Origin: Promicromonospora thailandica
GTDB lineage: Bacteria > Actinomycetota > Actinomycetes > Actinomycetales > Cellulomonadaceae
Direction of reading: 5' to 3'
Assembly: GCF_024171955.1 (NCBI RefSeq)
Contig: NZ_JAMTCS010000010.1
Span: forward strand, 1-64,000
Length of the DNA stretch: 64,000 bases
Shown here: in pieces, positions 49,549-61,636 of the stretch
How positions within the stretch are numbered: the stretch's first letter is position 1
Layout: each line of letters begins with the position of its first letter
Position numbers and translations under genes: made by a program
Notes under the pieces: model-generated
Databases searched by the model: none
What the model was told of the DNA's origin: nothing
The model's input: the letters and a program-made list of their open reading frames with translations, nothing else

Positions 49549-50871
49549 TCAGCAGTGCAGCAGGAACGGCCGCTCCCGGAACCGGCCGTCCAGGAACGCG
49601 ACGACGCCGGGCGCACCCGTGACCATCGTCGACACGTGCTCCCCGACGTGCCACTCCCACTGCACGTCGGCCCCCGCCGCGCAGTACTCGTTCCGCAGCG
49701 TGCGCGCCTGACCCGGGGCGACGATCTCGTCGAGCGTCCCGTGGAACAGGCGGACGGGCACGTCGGGCGGGTTGGACCCGAGCCGGTTCTCCGCCAGGCG
49801 CGCCTGCCACGCGGGCTCCCGGAGCGGGTTCGTCGTCGTGAACATGCCGATGTCCTGGAACGCGTGCGCGAGCGTCGCGTCCACGCACGCGTCCTGCTCC
49901 GCCTCGTACGTGCGGCGGCCGCGCTCGTTGAGGTACGACTCCAGGTCGAGCTCCGGGTACGCGGCGTCCAGCCCGTACGCGGCCAGCAGCAGGAACCCGA
50001 AGCCGACCTGCCCGTCGAGCCCCTCGGCCACCTCGGTGAGGTCGGCGGGTACACCACCCGCCGCGATGCCCACCAGGTCGAGCTCCGGCGCGTAGTCCGG
50101 CTGCAGCTCGCCCGCCCACATCGCCCCGCCGCCGCCCTGCGAGTACCCGGAGAAGGCCACCTTGCCGCCGGCCTCCAGGCCCGTGGCCGGAACGTTCGTG
50201 GCGGCGCGCACCATGTCGATCACGGCCCGCCCCTCCGACTGGCCGACGACGTAGGTGTGCAGCCCCGGCGTCCCGAGCCCCTCGTAGTCGGTGACCACCA
50301 CCGCCCAGCCCTTGAGCAGCATCGGCTCGATGAAAGGCCGCTCGTAGTCGAGCCAGCGCGACGGCGCGCACGTGTCGCCGACCCCGCGCGTGCCGCTCGC
50401 GACCGAGACGATCGGCCGTGGTCCGTCACCCCGCCACCGCGTGGTCGGCACCAGCACCCGGCCGGTCACCGCGATGTCCTGGCCGGTCGCGTTGGTCGAG
50501 TGGTACATCACCAGGTAGCTGCGCGCGCTGAGCTGCCGGTTTTCCTCGCGCCACCGGACCACCTCGCCGTCGGCGCCGTCGGGCAGCGGCGAGGGCGGTG
50601 TGTAGAAGTCGTCCGTCGCGACGGACTGGCGCGGCACCACGGGCACGTCGGGCACGTCCGCCCCGGCGCGGACGACGTCGGCCCCCGCCGCCGGCGTCGC
50701 GCCCAGGGCGGGCAGGGCGAGCGCCGTCAGTCCCGCGACGACGACGGCCCACCGCACCCGAGCGCGGCGACCCCTCCCTCTGCGCGGGACGCCCGGAGCC
50801 GAGTCGGTCGGGGCCTGCTCGGACGATGCGGGTGGGGTGGGTGAAGCCTGCGAACGTCGGGCGTGCGGCAT
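49549..50871 (-). CDS. secreted lipase/esterase (secretory lipase family)
   Basis: 440 residues of alpha/beta-hydrolase fold. A long basic N-terminus precedes the signal peptide core (about 40-64, ending AAGA). The nucleophile elbow is GYSQGG with S244; the acid is the Asp in HGTLDEIV (about 386) and the base the His in VGEHVSTM (about 417). Cys residues near 168, 307 and the extreme C-terminus (LLHC) may form disulfides. Family members split acyl esters outside the cell, including lipids. ATG 50871 has GAGGAG upstream. Single-gene unit. Confidence 0.88.
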   Translation of the reverse strand: MPHARRSQASPTPPASSEQAPTDSAPGVPRRGRGRRARVRWAVVVAGLTALALPALGATPAAGADVVRAGADVPDVPVVPRQSVATDDFYTPPSPLPDGADGEVVRWREENRQLSARSYLVMYHSTNATGQDIAVTGRVLVPTTRWRGDGPRPIVSVASGTRGVGDTCAPSRWLDYERPFIEPMLLKGWAVVVTDYEGLGTPGLHTYVVGQSEGRAVIDMVRAATNVPATGLEAGGKVAFSGYSQGGGGAMWAGELQPDYAPELDLVGIAAGGVPADLTEVAEGLDGQVGFGFLLLAAYGLDAAYPELDLESYLNERGRRTYEAEQDACVDATLAHAFQDIGMFTTTNPLREPAWQARLAENRLGSNPPDVPVRLFHGTLDEIVAPGQARTLRNEYCAAGADVQWEWHVGEHVSTMVTGAPGVVAFLDGRFRERPFLLHC

Positions 50872-51010
50872 CGGATCTCCTCGTCGAGGTCCTCGGGCGC
50901 ACGTCGTCGTGCGCCCGGGCCCGCGAGCGGGCCGCTACTGACTCTAACCCCAATAACGTGGACAGCAACAGGCCCGGCCGAACCCGGGCTGGTGCCTACC
51001 CCCGCCGAAC

Positions 51011-51078
51011 CCTCTTCGAGACCGAGGTTGGTTGGCTTTGCGGGGGCGCAAAGCCAAGCAACCTCGGTCTCAAAGAGG
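51011..51078. repeat. 68-nt palindrome, family copy C
   Basis: Arms 51011-51042 and 51047-51078 with two mismatches and a GGGG loop. The outer 20 nt (CTCTTCGAGACCGAGGTTG) match copies A and B, while the core (GGCTTTGCG) differs. It overlaps the 3' end of the DUF6580 gene, whose TGA stop (51070-51072) is part of the right arm. Confidence 0.88.
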
Positions 51079-51693
51079 AGGGGTGCCGGTGGACGACGAC
51101 GGCAGCGCCGCGGCCGGTGCGGGCGCCAGGCCCCGCTCGGCGCGCTCGACCAGGCTCGCCACCACCGCCGCCAGCGGGACGAGCACCAGGTTGCCCAGCA
51201 GCATCGTGCGCAGGAACGGCAGGCCCGCCACGTAGCTGGCCAGCAGGCCGTCCGCGGTCTGCGGGTAGAGGCCGTCCATCAGCCAGACGCCGAAGTTGGT
51301 CCACAGGAAGAACCACAGCGAACCGCCGAGGCCCACGCCGAGGGCGGCCACGTACCGGGCCGGGCCGCGCAGACGCCGCGCCAGGATCGCGCCCAGCCCG
51401 ACCACCGCCCACGCCGACCAGGTGAACCACAGGATCTGCGTGTTGCCGAGCACCGCGTCGCTCACCGCCACCACCGCGAACGGCACCACGGCGGCCCAGC
51501 GGTTGCGCAGCAGCAGCACGCCGAGGAAGGTCGCGCCCGTGGCGAGCTCCAGGTTGGGCGGTGCGCCGAGGTCGGGCGCGACCAGGCGCCACACCACGGC
51601 CGCCGCGAGCACGAGCACCACCGTGGCCGGACGCCACCAGCGGCGCGCCAGCTCCCGCAGGCTCAGGTCACTCAGTACGTCTCGATCGTCCAC
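51070..51693 (-). CDS. DUF6580-like membrane protein (ECF S-component-like)
   Basis: 207 residues, five to six membrane helices. The pattern LGAPPNLELATGATFLGVLL (about 43-62) and VSDAVLGNTQILWFTWSAW (about 76-95) is typical of DUF6580/ECF transporter S-component-like proteins, which bind a vitamin or metal complex in the membrane. The C-terminal tail after the last helix (PAPAAALPSSSTGTPPL) is low complexity and its stop codon is supplied by palindrome copy C. GTG 51693 has AGGAGAT upstream and overlaps the preceding DUF4430 gene by 22 bp. The ATPase and T subunits are not nearby. Confidence 0.82.
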   Translation of the reverse strand: MDDRDVLSDLSLRELARRWWRPATVVLVLAAAVVWRLVAPDLGAPPNLELATGATFLGVLLLRNRWAAVVPFAVVAVSDAVLGNTQILWFTWSAWAVVGLGAILARRLRGPARYVAALGVGLGGSLWFFLWTNFGVWLMDGLYPQTADGLLASYVAGLPFLRTMLLGNLVLVPLAAVVASLVERAERGLAPAPAAALPSSSTGTPPL

Positions 51694-52124
51694 GTGATCT
51701 CCTGACCGTCCTCCGTGTCGAGCATCCCGGCGCCCACCTGGGCGGGCACGCCGTCCACCGACAGGGACCAGAACTCGTTCTCGGCCTCGTCCGCGACCCG
51801 GCCGTTGATGGCGGTGACGAACGCGTTCTCGCCCTCACCGGTGAGCTCGGCCGAGGGGTCCTCCTCCAGCAGCAGCTCCAGGGCGGTCGACCCGGTCCGG
51901 CCCGGGTAGCTGAACGTGTCGGCGCCCGGCTTCCGCGACGCGTCGTCCGACGGCGACCCGGACGGTGACGCCGAGCGCTCGCTCATCACCGGAGGAGCGG
52001 TCGACGTCGGCTCCGACGTGCCGCCGCCGCACCCGGCGAGCAGGCCCGCACCCAGCCCCGCCGCCAGGACCACGGAGGTCGCGACGCGGGCCGCCCGGAA
52101 CGGGCGGAAGGAAGTGGTGTTCAC
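51672..52124 (-). CDS. DUF4430 domain lipoprotein
   Basis: 150 residues: a lipoprotein signal (lipobox LAGC, about C33), a Ser/Pro spacer and one DUF4430 domain (about 75-150; TALELLLEEDPSAELTGEGE, AINGRVADEAENEFWSLSVD, EITWTIETY). DUF4430 is related to the beta domain of transcobalamin and intrinsic factor. The gene overlaps the following S-component-like gene by 22 bp, so the two are translated together and likely act together in uptake of a small molecule. GTG 52124 is used because the signal peptide begins there. Confidence 0.85.
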   Translation of the reverse strand: MNTTSFRPFRAARVATSVVLAAGLGAGLLAGCGGGTSEPTSTAPPVMSERSASPSGSPSDDASRKPGADTFSYPGRTGSTALELLLEEDPSAELTGEGENAFVTAINGRVADEAENEFWSLSVDGVPAQVGAGMLDTEDGQEITWTIETY

Positions 52125-52212
52125 GCCCGCGAGTCTAGGTCGGCCGGGGCCTGGCGGCCCCGGCGTCCCAGTCCTCGGCCACCCCGGCCGGACCGGGCTG
52201 CGGCGCACCCGG

Positions 52213-54336
<2,124 letters not shown>

Positions 54337-54489
54337 GGCGACAGCGTAGACGAGGAGTCCGACATCCCCCGACAGCCACTCCGTGACGCCGTCCGAACGG
54401 CTGTGTGACGTCAACATTCACCCCATGACGGAAATTACCCTTTCAGCGCAATTGGGGGCGGATGGCACCACGACTGTGAGCGACGCCGC

Positions 54490-54495
54490 TATGCT
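54490..54495 (+). promoter_or_regulatory. -10 element (TATGCT) for the small Cys-rich protein gene
   Basis: TATGCT matches the TANNNT consensus; the -35 is weak. It would give a 5' leader of about 50 nt before GTG 54556. Confidence 0.35.
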
Positions 54496-54555
54496 CGCAG
54501 CGAACCGGCCGCCCGGGTCGGCATGAACCGCGCGAGCGAATGGTTGGATGGAGAT

Positions 54556-54762
54556 GTGACGACCTTGACGACCGAACCGCTCACCGCCCTCGACCGCTGC
54601 GACCGCTGCGGCGCGCAGGCCTACGTGCGCGTCGTTCTGCCCGTGGGGGAGCTGCTCTTCTGCGGCCACCACGCTCGCGCACACGCGTCCGCCTACGCGG
54701 ACGTCGCCACCCATGTCCAGGACGAGACCGACCGGCTCCACGCGGAGCACGGCCAGGCCTGA
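54556..54762 (+). CDS. small conserved actinobacterial protein with CxxC and CxHH (DUF7455-like)
   Basis: 68 residues. The core PLTALDRCDRCGAQAYVRVV has a CxxC pair, and LLFCGHHARAH a further Cys with two His, together a likely zinc ribbon. It is a highly conserved small protein of actinobacteria, generally near the sigma factor/topoisomerase region; its function is unknown. GTG 54556 is chosen because homology starts there and GGAG is just upstream; ATG 54523 is in frame and would add 11 residues. Confidence 0.8.
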   Translation: MTTLTTEPLTALDRCDRCGAQAYVRVVLPVGELLFCGHHARAHASAYADVATHVQDETDRLHAEHGQA

Positions 54763-54791
54763 ACCCAGGCCGGACACCCACCAGACCAACG

Positions 54792-54832
54792 CGACGGCGG
54801 TGGGTCACCTTCCCGGTGACCCACCGCCGTCG
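54792..54832. terminator. bidirectional hairpin terminator
   Basis: A perfect 18-bp inverted repeat (54792-54809 with 54815-54832) with a 5-nt loop between the convergent small Cys-rich gene and the GH2 gene. Confidence 0.85.
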
Positions 54833-54847
54833 GCATGTCCGGGGGTG

Positions 54848-57463
54848 TCAGCCCGCCGCGAGCTCGGCGACCTCCTCGTCGGACAGCGCGCGGTCGAACA
54901 GCCGGACGTCGTCGACGTCACCGCGCAGGTGGTCCACCTCGTTGCCGCCGTACTGCCCCCGGCCGATCACCAGGGGCCCCTCGGTGTCCGGCGCCGTGCA
55001 GACGTCCTGGCTCGCCACCTTCTCGCCGTCGACGTAGAGCGACAGCGTCCCCGCCTCGGCGTCGCGCACGCCCGTCAGGTGGTACCAGCGCCCCGGCTCG
55101 GGCGTGGTGGGTGACAGCGCGCGCGTCCCCACGAAGCTCATCGCCCAGCGCCGGTCCTGACCCGAGTACTGCAGGAAGAACGCGCTGTTGCTGCCGGTGT
55201 CCTGGCTGACCACCGTCTGGAAGCCGTCGTCGGCGACGTCCAGCCGCGCCCACGCCGAGACGCTGTAGGAGCCGTCCGTGCGCACCAGGGCCTGTCCCGT
55301 GTCCGCCTCGCCGGCGCCGTCGAACGACAGGCCGCCGCCCGCCACGCCGTCGGCCCAGGTGGTCCCGGTGAGGGCCGCGTCGGCGTCGCCGACGCCGTCC
55401 GTGGCCACGCTGCCGGACCCCTCGTCGAAGGCCCAGGCGTGCACGCCGGCCAGGCCGGGCGTGCCCGGGCCGACGACGGGCGGCTCCCCGCCGCTGCCGT
55501 CCGCGCCCGCGATGATCTCCTCGTTGACGTCCCGGACCTGCCCGAAGTCCATCTTCTCGACCTGCCGGTCGTAGGTGAAGAAGCCGTTCACCTCGTGCTC
55601 GACGTCGGTGATCTGCGTGTAGACCGACCCGCTGATACCGCACTGCAGGGCGGCGGTGAGCACGTCCTCCTGGTTCTCCACGTAGCGTCGGGTGAGCGTG
55701 GCGACGTCGGGCGTCATCTCGTAGGCGTGCCCGTCCTCGAACCACATGTGCCCGTCGACCTCCAGGCCGAAGCCGCCGTGCTCGCCGTCCATGGAGGCAC
55801 GCGTCGCGTCCGGGACCGGCTGCCCCGGGCCCACGTAGGCGTGCCAGTCGAGCACGTCGCCCGCCCCGCTGTCACCGAGCGAGTCGCAGCAGTTCACGCC
55901 CGAGTGGGCGTTCACCAGGCGCGTCGGGTCCTGCGCCTTGACCTCACGGGCGATCCGGCCGGTGGCCTCCTGCGACCACTCCCCCCAGCCCTCGTTGAAC
56001 GGGACCCAGCCGATCACCGACGTCCAGCTCGAGTTCTGGTCGACCATCTCGTGCAGCTCGTCCTCGAACCGCTCCTGCGCCTCGACCGGCGGCCGGCCGG
56101 GCTTCATCGACGGCATGTCCTGCCACACCAGCAGGCCGAGGCGGTCGGCGTGGTAGAACCAGCGGTCCGGCTCGACCTTGATGTGCTTGCGCACGGTGTT
56201 GAAGCCGAGCACCTTGTGCTGCTCCAGGTCGAACGCGAGCGCCTCGTCCGTCGGGGCGGTGTAGATGCCGTCGGGCCAGTAGCCCTGGTCGAGCGTGGAC
56301 AGCAGGAACAGAATCTCGCCGTTGAGCGTGATGTGGTTGCGGCCGTCCTCGCCCTTCGCGATGCCGACCTCGCGCAGGCCCACGTAGGAGGTCACCGTGT
56401 CGGCCACACGCCCGCGGGCGTCGCGGACCCGGACCTCCAGGTCGTACAGGTAGGGGTCGTCGGGCGTCCACAGGTGGGCGCGCGGCACCCGGACGGCGAG
56501 GTCCTCACCGACCGCGCCGACCGACCTCGCGACGACCTTGCCCTTGCCTGCGCCCTTGCTCGCGCCGGCGTCCGCCGCCTCGTCCGTCGCCACCCCGCCC
56601 GCGCGGACGACGACGTCGACCCGCCCGCCTGCCGCCGCCCGGCTGCCCTCGACGGTGACGTGCACGGTGCTCGTGTCGACGTCGGTGGTCAGGTCGAGCC
56701 GCACGGCGTGCGCGGCCGCGACGGGCTCCATCCAGACCGTCTGCCAGATGCCGGAGGCGCCCTCGTAGAAGATGCCCCGGTCCGGGACGTTGCGCTGCTT
56801 CCCGACCGGCTGCCACGTGTCGTCGGTGCGGTCCGTCACCCCGACCAGCACCTCCTGCGGGCCGGACGCCGTCAGGGCGTCCGTGACGTCGGCGGAGAAC
56901 CGGCCGAAGCCGCCCTCGTGGTGCGCGACCTCCTGCCCGTTGACCCACACGGTCGCGGTGTGGTCGACGGCGCCGAAGTTGAGCACCACGCGCTGCCCGC
57001 CCGTCCGCCAGGAGGCGGGCACGTCGACCGTGCGGCGGTACCACATGTGGTCCTCGTGCCGGTCGATCCCGGACAGCTCCGACTCCGTCGGGTACGGCAC
57101 GAGGATCTCCTCGGCGAGGGTCTCGCCGAACGGCGGCGCCTCGCCCTCGGCCGCACCGGCGAACTCCCACAGGCCGTTGAGGTTCTCCCAGCGGTCACGC
57201 GCGAGCTGCGGCCGCGGGTACTCGGGCAGGGCGTTGTCCGGTGTGACCTGCTCGGTCCACGGCGTCGGCAGGTGCGCGTCCGTGACCGGCCAGACGGCCT
57301 GCCCGTCGGCCGACGTCGTCGCCGCCGGCGCCGACGTACCCGGGACGACGGCGAGCACCGCGCCCGTGGCGAGGGCCACGAACGCGGCGCCGACGCGCCT
57401 GCGCGTCGTGCCGGGTGCGGAGAGGCTGGAGGATCTTTCGCGGTGCGGCCTTGCTAGCGACAT
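54848..57463 (-). CDS. secreted glycoside hydrolase family 2 enzyme with C-terminal LamG domain
   Basis: 871 residues. Signal peptide (about 18-48), sugar-binding sandwich domain (about 75-260; WYRRTVDVPASW, GAVDHTATVWVNGQEVAHHEGG split), Ig-like domain, GH2 TIM barrel (about 365-620; GFNTVRKHIK, LGLLVWQDMPSM, VPFNEGWGEWSQ with the acid/base Glu near 490), and a LamG/concanavalin-type domain (about 660-860). It works outside the cell on beta-linked sugars; beta-galactosidase, glucuronidase and mannosidase activities all occur in GH2 and cannot be separated here. ATG 57463 has AGGAAGG about 9 nt upstream; GTG 57472 is possible. Nucleophile Glu not firmly located. Confidence 0.85.
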   Translation of the reverse strand: MSLARPHRERSSSLSAPGTTRRRVGAAFVALATGAVLAVVPGTSAPAATTSADGQAVWPVTDAHLPTPWTEQVTPDNALPEYPRPQLARDRWENLNGLWEFAGAAEGEAPPFGETLAEEILVPYPTESELSGIDRHEDHMWYRRTVDVPASWRTGGQRVVLNFGAVDHTATVWVNGQEVAHHEGGFGRFSADVTDALTASGPQEVLVGVTDRTDDTWQPVGKQRNVPDRGIFYEGASGIWQTVWMEPVAAAHAVRLDLTTDVDTSTVHVTVEGSRAAAGGRVDVVVRAGGVATDEAADAGASKGAGKGKVVARSVGAVGEDLAVRVPRAHLWTPDDPYLYDLEVRVRDARGRVADTVTSYVGLREVGIAKGEDGRNHITLNGEILFLLSTLDQGYWPDGIYTAPTDEALAFDLEQHKVLGFNTVRKHIKVEPDRWFYHADRLGLLVWQDMPSMKPGRPPVEAQERFEDELHEMVDQNSSWTSVIGWVPFNEGWGEWSQEATGRIAREVKAQDPTRLVNAHSGVNCCDSLGDSGAGDVLDWHAYVGPGQPVPDATRASMDGEHGGFGLEVDGHMWFEDGHAYEMTPDVATLTRRYVENQEDVLTAALQCGISGSVYTQITDVEHEVNGFFTYDRQVEKMDFGQVRDVNEEIIAGADGSGGEPPVVGPGTPGLAGVHAWAFDEGSGSVATDGVGDADAALTGTTWADGVAGGGLSFDGAGEADTGQALVRTDGSYSVSAWARLDVADDGFQTVVSQDTGSNSAFFLQYSGQDRRWAMSFVGTRALSPTTPEPGRWYHLTGVRDAEAGTLSLYVDGEKVASQDVCTAPDTEGPLVIGRGQYGGNEVDHLRGDVDDVRLFDRALSDEEVAELAAG

Positions 57464-57582
57464 CGACGTCACCTTCCTGGTCCGAGCACGGGGCATCCTT
57501 GCCAGGATTCACCGTAGCCGGAGGTGAAGTTGCCGCATAGACCCCTATTTAGTTCATTCCAATGCGGGCAACATGCTCACCG

Positions 57583-59151
57583 CTATTTCTGGGCGGTCAC
57601 GGTGTGCGCCCACGACGCCCGGAACCCGAGCGTGGTGCGCCAGCCCTCCGCGGTCTTGGTGCGGGTGCGGGTGACGCCCTTGTCCGAGACCGCCTGCACG
57701 GTCTTGATCTGCCCGCTCGAGTACCGCGCGGTGACCTTGACCGACCGGACCCAGCCGAGCCCGAAGATGCTGCGGGCCTTGGCCTGCGTGAGCCGGCCGG
57801 TCCAGGAGACGGAGGGGTTGCCCGAGGACCGCCGGGTGTACGGGTCGCTCACGTGCACGAGGTGGGACTGGGGCGCCGTCCCGAACGCGTCCTGGTTGTT
57901 CGTGGTGCCCGCATAGCTGCCGCCCCGACCGGACGACGCGAAGTACGGCGTCTCCGCGATGCCGCCGGACGCGTTGCGCAGCACGGTCACCGTCGAGGCG
58001 TCGTCCTGCCGCGTGGCGTCGACGGCGGCCCGCCACGTCGCCCCCGCCTCGCCGCCCTCCTTGCGCCAGCCGGTGAAGTTCTGGCTCGCGGTGTCGTCGT
58101 AGACGTGGCAGTCGCACGCGGCCTTGAGGCCCGCGGTCTTGGCGAGGACGGCGTAGTTGCGCGCGACGACCGCCTGCGCCTGGAGCGCCGCGGCGCCGCC
58201 GTAGCCGCTCGTGCCCCACAGGGACGGCATCTCGTCCAGGCCGTAGAGGTACTCGTCGTTGATGACCACCTGGTTGACCACGTTCGGCCGCGTGCCGGGA
58301 GCGGTGATCCGCAGGCGGCCGTGCCGGTAGGTGCCCTGCGCCCCGGCCACCTTGACGGTGCCCGCCGTACCGGGCCAGTAATCGGTGCCGGTCCACTCGA
58401 GGTAGAGCGTCCGGCGGGCGCTGATCGTCTGCCGCACCGTCCCGTTCTCGACGACCTTGGCGGTCACCCCCGCGCTGGTGCGGGCGATGGTGATCGTCCG
58501 CGCCGGCGTGCCCGTGGCGAGCCGCGCCCGGTTCGCGTCGAGGATCCGCCACGACCCGGCGGTCAGGGACAGCGTGGTGGTGGCCGGGTCGGACGCGCGC
58601 CCCAGCACCTGCACGTCGATCGACGTCCACGGGTTGTTCGTGGTGCTCACCGTCGCGCCCTGGTAGTAGTAGCGCAGGATGTCCGACGTCGTCCTGCCCT
58701 CCCGGGCCATCTGGTACGCGCCCCACTGCGACATGCCGACGCCGTGCCCGCTGCCGGACCCGGCCACGGCCCACGAGCCGGGCACGACGGTCACGGTCAT
58801 GGTCGCGCTCGTCGCCGTGGTCGTCCGGAACCGGTACCTCGTCGTGACGGACGGGTTGACCGTCGTCTTCGCCCGCCCGGTGGAGCCGGTGGTCACGTGC
58901 CGGACGTGGACCCACGAGCCCCCGCTGTACCGCTGCAGCGCGACCCGGACGTTCTTCCGCGGGGCTCCGTCGCGCCGGTACAAGACCGACAGCGTCCGCG
59001 GCGACGACGCGGTGGTGGTCGAGGTGCCGGACGCCGTCAGCGTGTCACCGGCCGCGGCCGCGGGGACCGCGGACAGGCCGAGGGCGACGAGCAGGGCGAC
59101 GAGGAAGGACACCGCACGCGCGAGCCGCGCGGCGCCGGTCGATGAGGACAT
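57583..59151 (-). CDS. SpoIID/LytB domain protein
   Basis: 522 residues: signal peptide (1-34), a short beta domain (about 40-115), then a SpoIID/LytB domain (about 120-430; GSGHGVGMSQWGAYQMAREG, ILRYYYQGATV, YLYGLDEMPSLW, AALQAQAVVARNYAVLAKTAG, ASSGRGGSY) and a C-terminal tail with VRSVKV/KTVQAVSD repeats. SpoIID is a lytic transglycosylase of denuded glycan strands in sporulating firmicutes; in non-sporulating actinobacteria it is probably a wall-remodelling enzyme. ATG 59151; no clear ribosome site. Single gene with the sigma-factor terminator before it. Confidence 0.9.
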   Translation of the reverse strand: MSSSTGAARLARAVSFLVALLVALGLSAVPAAAAGDTLTASGTSTTTASSPRTLSVLYRRDGAPRKNVRVALQRYSGGSWVHVRHVTTGSTGRAKTTVNPSVTTRYRFRTTTATSATMTVTVVPGSWAVAGSGSGHGVGMSQWGAYQMAREGRTTSDILRYYYQGATVSTTNNPWTSIDVQVLGRASDPATTTLSLTAGSWRILDANRARLATGTPARTITIARTSAGVTAKVVENGTVRQTISARRTLYLEWTGTDYWPGTAGTVKVAGAQGTYRHGRLRITAPGTRPNVVNQVVINDEYLYGLDEMPSLWGTSGYGGAAALQAQAVVARNYAVLAKTAGLKAACDCHVYDDTASQNFTGWRKEGGEAGATWRAAVDATRQDDASTVTVLRNASGGIAETPYFASSGRGGSYAGTTNNQDAFGTAPQSHLVHVSDPYTRRSSGNPSVSWTGRLTQAKARSIFGLGWVRSVKVTARYSSGQIKTVQAVSDKGVTRTRTKTAEGWRTTLGFRASWAHTVTAQK

Positions 59152-59172
59152 GTCGGGCAGATTCCCACACGA

Positions 59173-59219
59173 CGACGCCGGGCGGGTGACTTCCGCAGAA
59201 GTTCACCCGCCCGGCGTCG
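59173..59219 (-). terminator. hairpin terminator after the sigma factor gene
   Basis: A 17-bp perfect stem (59173-59189 with 59203-59219) that can be prolonged by ACTTC/GAAGT, 8 bp after the sigma factor stop. Confidence 0.85.
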
Positions 59220-59227
59220 GTGGAATG

Positions 59228-60952
<1,725 letters not shown>

Positions 60953-61019
60953 TCGAGGGGGCGGTGTACCGCCGACGGGGCCTTCACTGGACCTTCTTCT
61001 TCCGCCGGCGAACATATAT

Positions 61020-61025
61020 ATTGTA
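61020..61025 (-). promoter_or_regulatory. -10 element of rpoD (TACAAT) in an AT-rich patch
   Basis: TACAAT with an upstream GG followed by ATATATATG makes the only markedly AT-rich patch around (61013-61025). No good -35 lies 16-19 bp upstream (GCGGCG), where a palindrome is found instead. Confidence 0.6.
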
Positions 61026-61046
61026 CCGTCGGCAGCCATGTACGCC

Positions 61047-61069
61047 GCGACGAACGCGGCGTTCGTCGC
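61047..61069. promoter_or_regulatory. palindrome at the -35 region of rpoD
   Basis: GCGACGAACGC, one base, GCGTTCGTCGC: a perfect 11-bp inverted repeat covering about -30 to -55 relative to the predicted start. The place suits an activator dimer that replaces a missing -35, or a repressor. Confidence 0.5.
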
Positions 61070-61159
61070 AAACTCGGTGCGAAGTCACGTCGGGCATGCT
61101 GCCCCGTGGGTGTCTGAGATTCTGCGTGCTGTTTTCGCGTGCCCAGAGTCAACGAACGA

Positions 61160-61187
61160 GACCCCCGCACCATTCCCGGGCGGGGTC
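61160..61187 (-). terminator. probable terminator of the UspA gene
   Basis: GACCCCCGC pairs with GCGGGGTC with one bulge around a short loop, overlapping the stop codon and followed on the sense strand by TCTCGTTCGTT. Confidence 0.4.
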
Positions 61188-61563
61188 AGGCCTCCGAGCC
61201 CACCTTGACCGCGAGCACCGGGCACGGAGCCTCGACGAGGATGCGCTGCGCACCCGCCCCGAGGATGAGCTTGCCCACGGGGCTGCGCCGGCGCAGGCCG
61301 ATCACGATCAGCCCGGCGCCGACGCTCGCCGCGGCGCGGATGAGGTCCTCGGCCAGGTCGCCGGTGCCCTCCTCGACCCGCAGGTCGACGCCCGCCCCGA
61401 GCCGGCCGACCAGCTCCTCGGTCTCGCTCCGGCACTCGTCCAGCGGGCGCTTCCCGCTGGTGACGACCACCAGCGGGACCGCGCGCTCCCTGGCCTCGGT
61501 GACAGCGGTGCGCAGGGCCTCCTGGCCCTCGGGGGTGGCGAGGTGGCCGACGACGATCGTCAT
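61186..61563 (-). CDS. universal stress protein (UspA family)
   Basis: 125 residues, one Usp domain. It begins MTIVVGHLATPEGQEALRTA and ends in the ATP-binding pattern GLRRRSPVGKLILGAGAQRI followed by APCPVLAVK, i.e. G-2x-G-9x-G-like with S/T changes. Probably a nucleotide-binding stress protein. It lies upstream of the sigma factor on the same strand but with its own start: ATG 61563 follows TAGCGT by 7 nt, a leaderless arrangement. Confidence 0.9.
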   Translation of the reverse strand: MTIVVGHLATPEGQEALRTAVTEARERAVPLVVVTSGKRPLDECRSETEELVGRLGAGVDLRVEEGTGDLAEDLIRAAASVGAGLIVIGLRRRSPVGKLILGAGAQRILVEAPCPVLAVKVGSEA

Positions 61564-61636
61564 TCCACCGACGCTACCCCACCCGCCGCTCGCTCATCGC
61601 ACGGCACACGGGACCGGACGCGCGCACCGGGCGCGG

